Shown here piece after piece: positions 13,846 through 15,934 of a DNA stretch of 15,934 nucleotides. The stretch lies in NCBI GenBank assembly GCA_026992215.1, contig JALXAI010000368.1, positions 1-15,934 on the forward strand, given 5' to 3'. Source of the DNA: Desulfobacterales bacterium (GTDB lineage Bacteria > Desulfobacterota > Syntrophobacteria > B119-G9). The translations under genes and the position numbers were made by a program. Numbering within the stretch: the stretch's first letter is position 1; the number at the start of each line of letters is the position of its first letter. The notes below the pieces were generated by a model, which saw only the letters and a list, made by a program, of their open reading frames with translations, ran no database searches and was not told the origin of the DNA.

Positions 13846-14685
13846 ATGATGGGCAAAAGCGACGTAAAAAGCATTTATGCGGACGAACTGAGAGAATATA
13901 TGAAGAAACACGGTGAATCCCATTATCAACTCGTGGACGTGAGAGAACCCTCGGAGTACACGCACGGACACATTCCAGGGGCAAAATTGATACCCCTTGG
14001 TGAACTGCCTCAAAGGGTTTCAGAACTGGCCACCGGTGTTGATCTGATTTTCTACTGCAGAAGCGGGAAACGGTCGCGAATGGCTGCTTTCATAACAGCC
14101 GATAGCGATATCGAGGCACGAAATATCTATACCGTTGAAGGTGGAATCCTGGCCTGGGATGGCAAACCAGTTGAGGACTTCCCGCGCCTGCGACTCTTTG
14201 ATAAAGCGGCCAACCCGGAGGAAATTTTGAAACTTGCCATGGAACTTGAAAAGGGGGCGTGGATTTTTTACTCGGAAATTCTTAAAAGGTACCCTGAATC
14301 AAAGATGGCACCCGCAGCCCGATCCCTCGAGCAACTGGAAAAGAAGCATGCCAGGACAATTTTTAATATATTGAAAAAACGTTCCCTGACAAAGCCGATT
14401 ACTGGAGACTTCGAAACGTTTTTCAATGACTTGAGGGGAGACATCCTTGAAGGGGGAGAACCTGTTGGGGATGCTCTTGCGAGGATAGAAAAAATAGGAC
14501 ACGACAATTGCCTTTCCCTTGGCGAACTTGCGATAGAAATAGAATACAGGGCTTATGATGTATACAAGAACCTGTATATTGATTCCACGGATGATAACGT
14601 GAAGGAAGTGTACCGCGACCTTTCAGAGCAGGAAAAGGGACACGCGCTGGTTGTTGCTCGTCACATAAAGAAGTGCACCGGATAA
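13846..14685 (+). CDS. Rhodanese domain fused to a ferritin-like diiron domain
   Basis: A 279-residue soluble protein with two domains. Residues 1-115 are a rhodanese (sulfurtransferase) domain: YQLVDVREPSEYTHGHIPGA, then the active loop CRSGKR with nucleophile C71, and GGILAW. Residues 122-279 are a rubrerythrin/ferritin-like four-helix bundle. The likely iron ligands are E135, the ExxH pair E165/H168, E233, and a second ExxH pair E263/H266, so the diiron site looks complete. Rubrerythrin-like bundles reduce peroxide or store iron, and rhodanese domains carry sulfane sulfur. The fusion suggests handling of persulfide or sulfide under oxidative stress, which is inference. There is no signal peptide. 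ATG 13846 has AGGGAG 8 nt upstream; the ATG at 13849 is the alternative. It is transcribed divergently from the importer operon. Confidence 0.9.
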   Translation: MMGKSDVKSIYADELREYMKKHGESHYQLVDVREPSEYTHGHIPGAKLIPLGELPQRVSELATGVDLIFYCRSGKRSRMAAFITADSDIEARNIYTVEGGILAWDGKPVEDFPRLRLFDKAANPEEILKLAMELEKGAWIFYSEILKRYPESKMAPAARSLEQLEKKHARTIFNILKKRSLTKPITGDFETFFNDLRGDILEGGEPVGDALARIEKIGHDNCLSLGELAIEIEYRAYDVYKNLYIDSTDDNVKEVYRDLSEQEKGHALVVARHIKKCTG

Positions 14686-14783
14686 AATATAGTGGTTTGC
14701 GTGGTCTCTGCTGCCATCGCTCAATTCCCGTAAGCGTTGAAACGAGGTCTCCCCCTATTTTACTGCGATAACGAAACTTTGAA

Positions 14784-14818
14784 TTGCTTTTTTCTCACAT
14801 ATGGCATACAATATGTGA
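14784..14818 (+). promoter_or_regulatory. Promoter with overlapping 8-nt palindrome, candidate operator
   Basis: TTGCTT (14784-14789), a 17-nt spacer and TACAAT (14807-14812) form a plausible sigma70-type promoter. The perfect dyad TCACATAT (14795-14802) / ATATGTGA (14811-14818) with an 8-nt spacer covers the spacer and the -10 box. A bound dimer would block RNA polymerase, so repression is the natural reading. The transcript would start near 14819 and run into the ribosome binding site at 14851. Confidence 0.5.
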
Positions 14819-14862
14819 TAAATGAAGGTTGATTGGTTAACTTACAGCGAAAGGAGCTCAAA

Positions 14863-14994
14863 ATGAAAAAAAGAATTTACGGAGTTCCACGAAAAATTAC
14901 GCAGCGGCCACCCACACGGATTTTAATTCTCTTTCCCCTGCCTGAATTCTCTTGCCCCGATTCCCTGTCATCGTGTAGCCCATCATCGTTTTAG
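14863..14994 (+). CDS. Small ORF of 43 codons with ideal ribosome binding site
   Basis: ATG 14863 is preceded by AAGGAG (14851-14856) at the ideal 6-nt spacing and by the promoter at 14784-14812. The product begins MKKRIYGVPRKITQRPPTRI, basic at first. It then has a short hydrophobic run (ILILFPLP) and a Ser/Cys/Pro-rich end, stopping at TAG 14992-14994. I recognise no family. It may be a real small protein, a leader peptide for the CBS-ACT gene, or the 5' remnant of a gene broken by frameshift or deletion. The low-complexity C-terminus favours a remnant. Confidence 0.3.
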   Translation: MKKRIYGVPRKITQRPPTRILILFPLPEFSCPDSLSSCSPSSF

Positions 14995-15054
14995 CACCTG
15001 GCTAAGCTTTAGCACAACCACCGTTAAAAAATCTGAACCAGCTGTAATTGCCTA

Positions 15055-15089
15055 ACACGTTTTGCTACGTGTCTTTGCTAGCTTATTAT
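15055..15089 (+). promoter_or_regulatory. Possible promoter with short dyad upstream of the CBS-ACT gene
   Basis: TATTAT (15084-15089) matches the -10 consensus at five of six positions. TTGCTA (15062-15067) lies 16 nt upstream. The dyad ACACGT (15055-15060) / ACGTGT (15067-15072) overlaps the -35. The start site would be about 30 nt before the CBS-ACT start codon. The -35 is poor, so this is tentative. Confidence 0.3.
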
Positions 15090-15124
15090 TAACATCTAAC
15101 GGGAGTAAGCCCGGGAGGTGCAAA

Positions 15125-15805
15125 ATGTTAGTAAAATACTGGATGTCCACTAATGTCATTACCATTGATGAAAACGAATCTTTGCAAAAGGCAGCCAGGG
15201 TACTCGAAGAAAACCAGATCCGCATACTGCCCGTTATGAGGGGCGGCACCCTGGTTGGTGTGATTACCGACAGAGATGTCAAAAGAGCCTCAGCTTCCGA
15301 TGCCACAACCCTGGATGCCCATGAACTTCACTACCTTTTATCCAGGCTTAAAGTTAAGGAAGTTATGACCAGGGAGCCTATAACGGTACCGGATAATTAC
15401 ACCATCGAGGAAGTAGCGGGCCTTTTGCTTGAACACAAGATTTCCGGTGTCCCCGTCGTGGATGATGACGGAAAGCTGGTTGGCATCATTACGAAGACCG
15501 ACCTTTTCAAGCTCATTCTGGCGCTTACAGGTGCCAGGAACGGAGGAGTTCAATTTGCTTTTCAAATCGAAGATCGCCCGGGAAGCATCAAGGAGGTGAC
15601 GGATATTTTCAGGAAATATGGCGGGCGGATGGCCAGTATTCTGAGTTCCCGCGACAGGTCTCCCGAGGGGTACAGGTTTGTGTACATAAGGATGTACGAG
15701 CTGGATCGCGAGAAAATACCAAAGCTGAAAGAAGAAATAGAAAGAACGGCTACCATGATGTACATGGTGGATCGTTCCGAAAACAGGCGCGAAATATATG
15801 TTTAA
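15125..15805 (+). CDS. CBS-domain pair with C-terminal ACT domain (AcuB-like)
   Basis: A 226-residue cytoplasmic protein. CBS motif 1 covers about residues 7-55 (MSTNVITIDENESLQKAA; GVITDRD at 45-51). CBS motif 2 covers about 79-135 (EVMTREPITV; LVGIITKTDLFK at 118-129). An ACT domain follows (about 142-215, FQIEDRPGSIKEVTDIF). A CBS pair (Bateman module) binds adenosine nucleotides, and ACT domains bind amino acids or similar ligands. AcuB-type proteins of this layout are regulatory, but their targets are poorly known. ATG 15125 is chosen because GGGAGGTG is just upstream; the open frame continues 21 codons further without support. It is followed by a terminator, so it is monocistronic unless expressed from the promoter at 14784. 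Confidence 0.92.
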   Translation: MLVKYWMSTNVITIDENESLQKAARVLEENQIRILPVMRGGTLVGVITDRDVKRASASDATTLDAHELHYLLSRLKVKEVMTREPITVPDNYTIEEVAGLLLEHKISGVPVVDDDGKLVGIITKTDLFKLILALTGARNGGVQFAFQIEDRPGSIKEVTDIFRKYGGRMASILSSRDRSPEGYRFVYIRMYELDREKIPKLKEEIERTATMMYMVDRSENRREIYV

Positions 15806-15846
15806 GATCGCGATACGCATTGAGGAAACTATCATTGGTATATTAC

Positions 15847-15919
15847 GGAGAGCCTAAGCCAGGGTAAAGAGTCTCTTCATGGTGCGATATTTTTCCCCTG
15901 TTGATGGCTCTCTTTTTTT
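15847..15919 (+). terminator. Structured intrinsic terminator of the CBS-ACT gene
   Basis: GAGAGCC (15848-15854) pairs with GGCTCTC (15906-15912), and seven T (15913-15919) follow at once. The enclosed 51 nt contain a second nested pairing, CAGGG (15860-15864) with CCCTG (15896-15900). It begins about 42 nt after the CBS-ACT stop. The large interior is unusual for a simple terminator and might hide a ligand-binding or processing structure. Confidence 0.7.
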
Positions 15920-15934
15920 GTTAAACTCCACCTC

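Larger units (their letters stand above)
14686..15124. other. Intergenic region between the rhodanese-ferritin and CBS-ACT genes
   Basis: About 440 nt. Supportable content is a promoter-overlapping palindrome (14784-14818), a 43-codon ORF (14863-14994), a direct repeat TTTAGCAC (14990-14997 and 15008-15015) and a hairpin with a -10-like box (15055-15089). No clear terminator is seen for the rhodanese-ferritin gene. The remainder is AT-rich and featureless. Confidence 0.55.

Noticed and set aside
14795..14818. CRP/FNR site
   Set aside because: The half-sites are in the opposite order to TGTGA-N6-TCACA (TCACA comes first) and the spacing differs, so it is not a standard CRP/FNR site.

Overview
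The window is a bacterial chromosome segment of moderate GC content. I see no phage, insertion sequence, CRISPR array or rRNA operon. Several features together suggest a Desulfobacterota (former Deltaproteobacteria) genome, perhaps close to the Syntrophobacter group. These are a Rel/SpoT gene convergent with rpmB, a tRNA-Leu leading into tig-clpP, a rhodanese/ferritin-like fusion protein, a CBS-ACT protein, and a full polar amino-acid ABC operon beside PLP and racemase enzymes. This placement is a judgement from gene content and was not tested against a database.

Layout. 1-1599 (+) is the 3' part of a bifunctional (p)ppGpp synthetase/hydrolase. Its last 4 nt overlap the convergent ribosomal protein L28 gene rpmB (1596-1787, -). 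A MscS-type channel (2024-3193, -) and a tandem-domain universal stress protein (3686-4627, -) follow. The divergent gap after the stress protein holds a possible small RNA with its own promoter and terminator. A strong sigma70-type promoter then drives tRNA-Leu(UAG), trigger factor and ClpP, with pyrF behind a hairpin (4860-7807, +). This is a translation and protein quality-control transcript.

8198-13453 (-) is the accessory-looking block. In transcription order it holds a periplasmic binding protein, an intrinsic terminator acting as an attenuator, two permeases, an ATPase, an Asp/Glu-racemase-family enzyme, a 443-nt repeat-bearing spacer, and a PLP enzyme of the D-cysteine desulfhydrase / L-cysteate sulfo-lyase family. 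The most interesting reading is a cysteate use module. Cysteate is the sulfonate analogue of aspartate, so an acidic amino-acid importer, an aspartate-racemase-like enzyme and a sulfo-lyase would together deliver sulfite, ammonium and pyruvate. The alternative reading is D-cysteine or D-amino-acid catabolism.

13846-14685 (+) is a rhodanese domain fused to a complete diiron ferritin-like domain. After a gap holding a promoter-overlapping palindrome and a 43-codon ORF with an ideal ribosome binding site, 15125-15805 (+) encodes an AcuB-like CBS-CBS-ACT protein, ended by a structured terminator with seven T residues.
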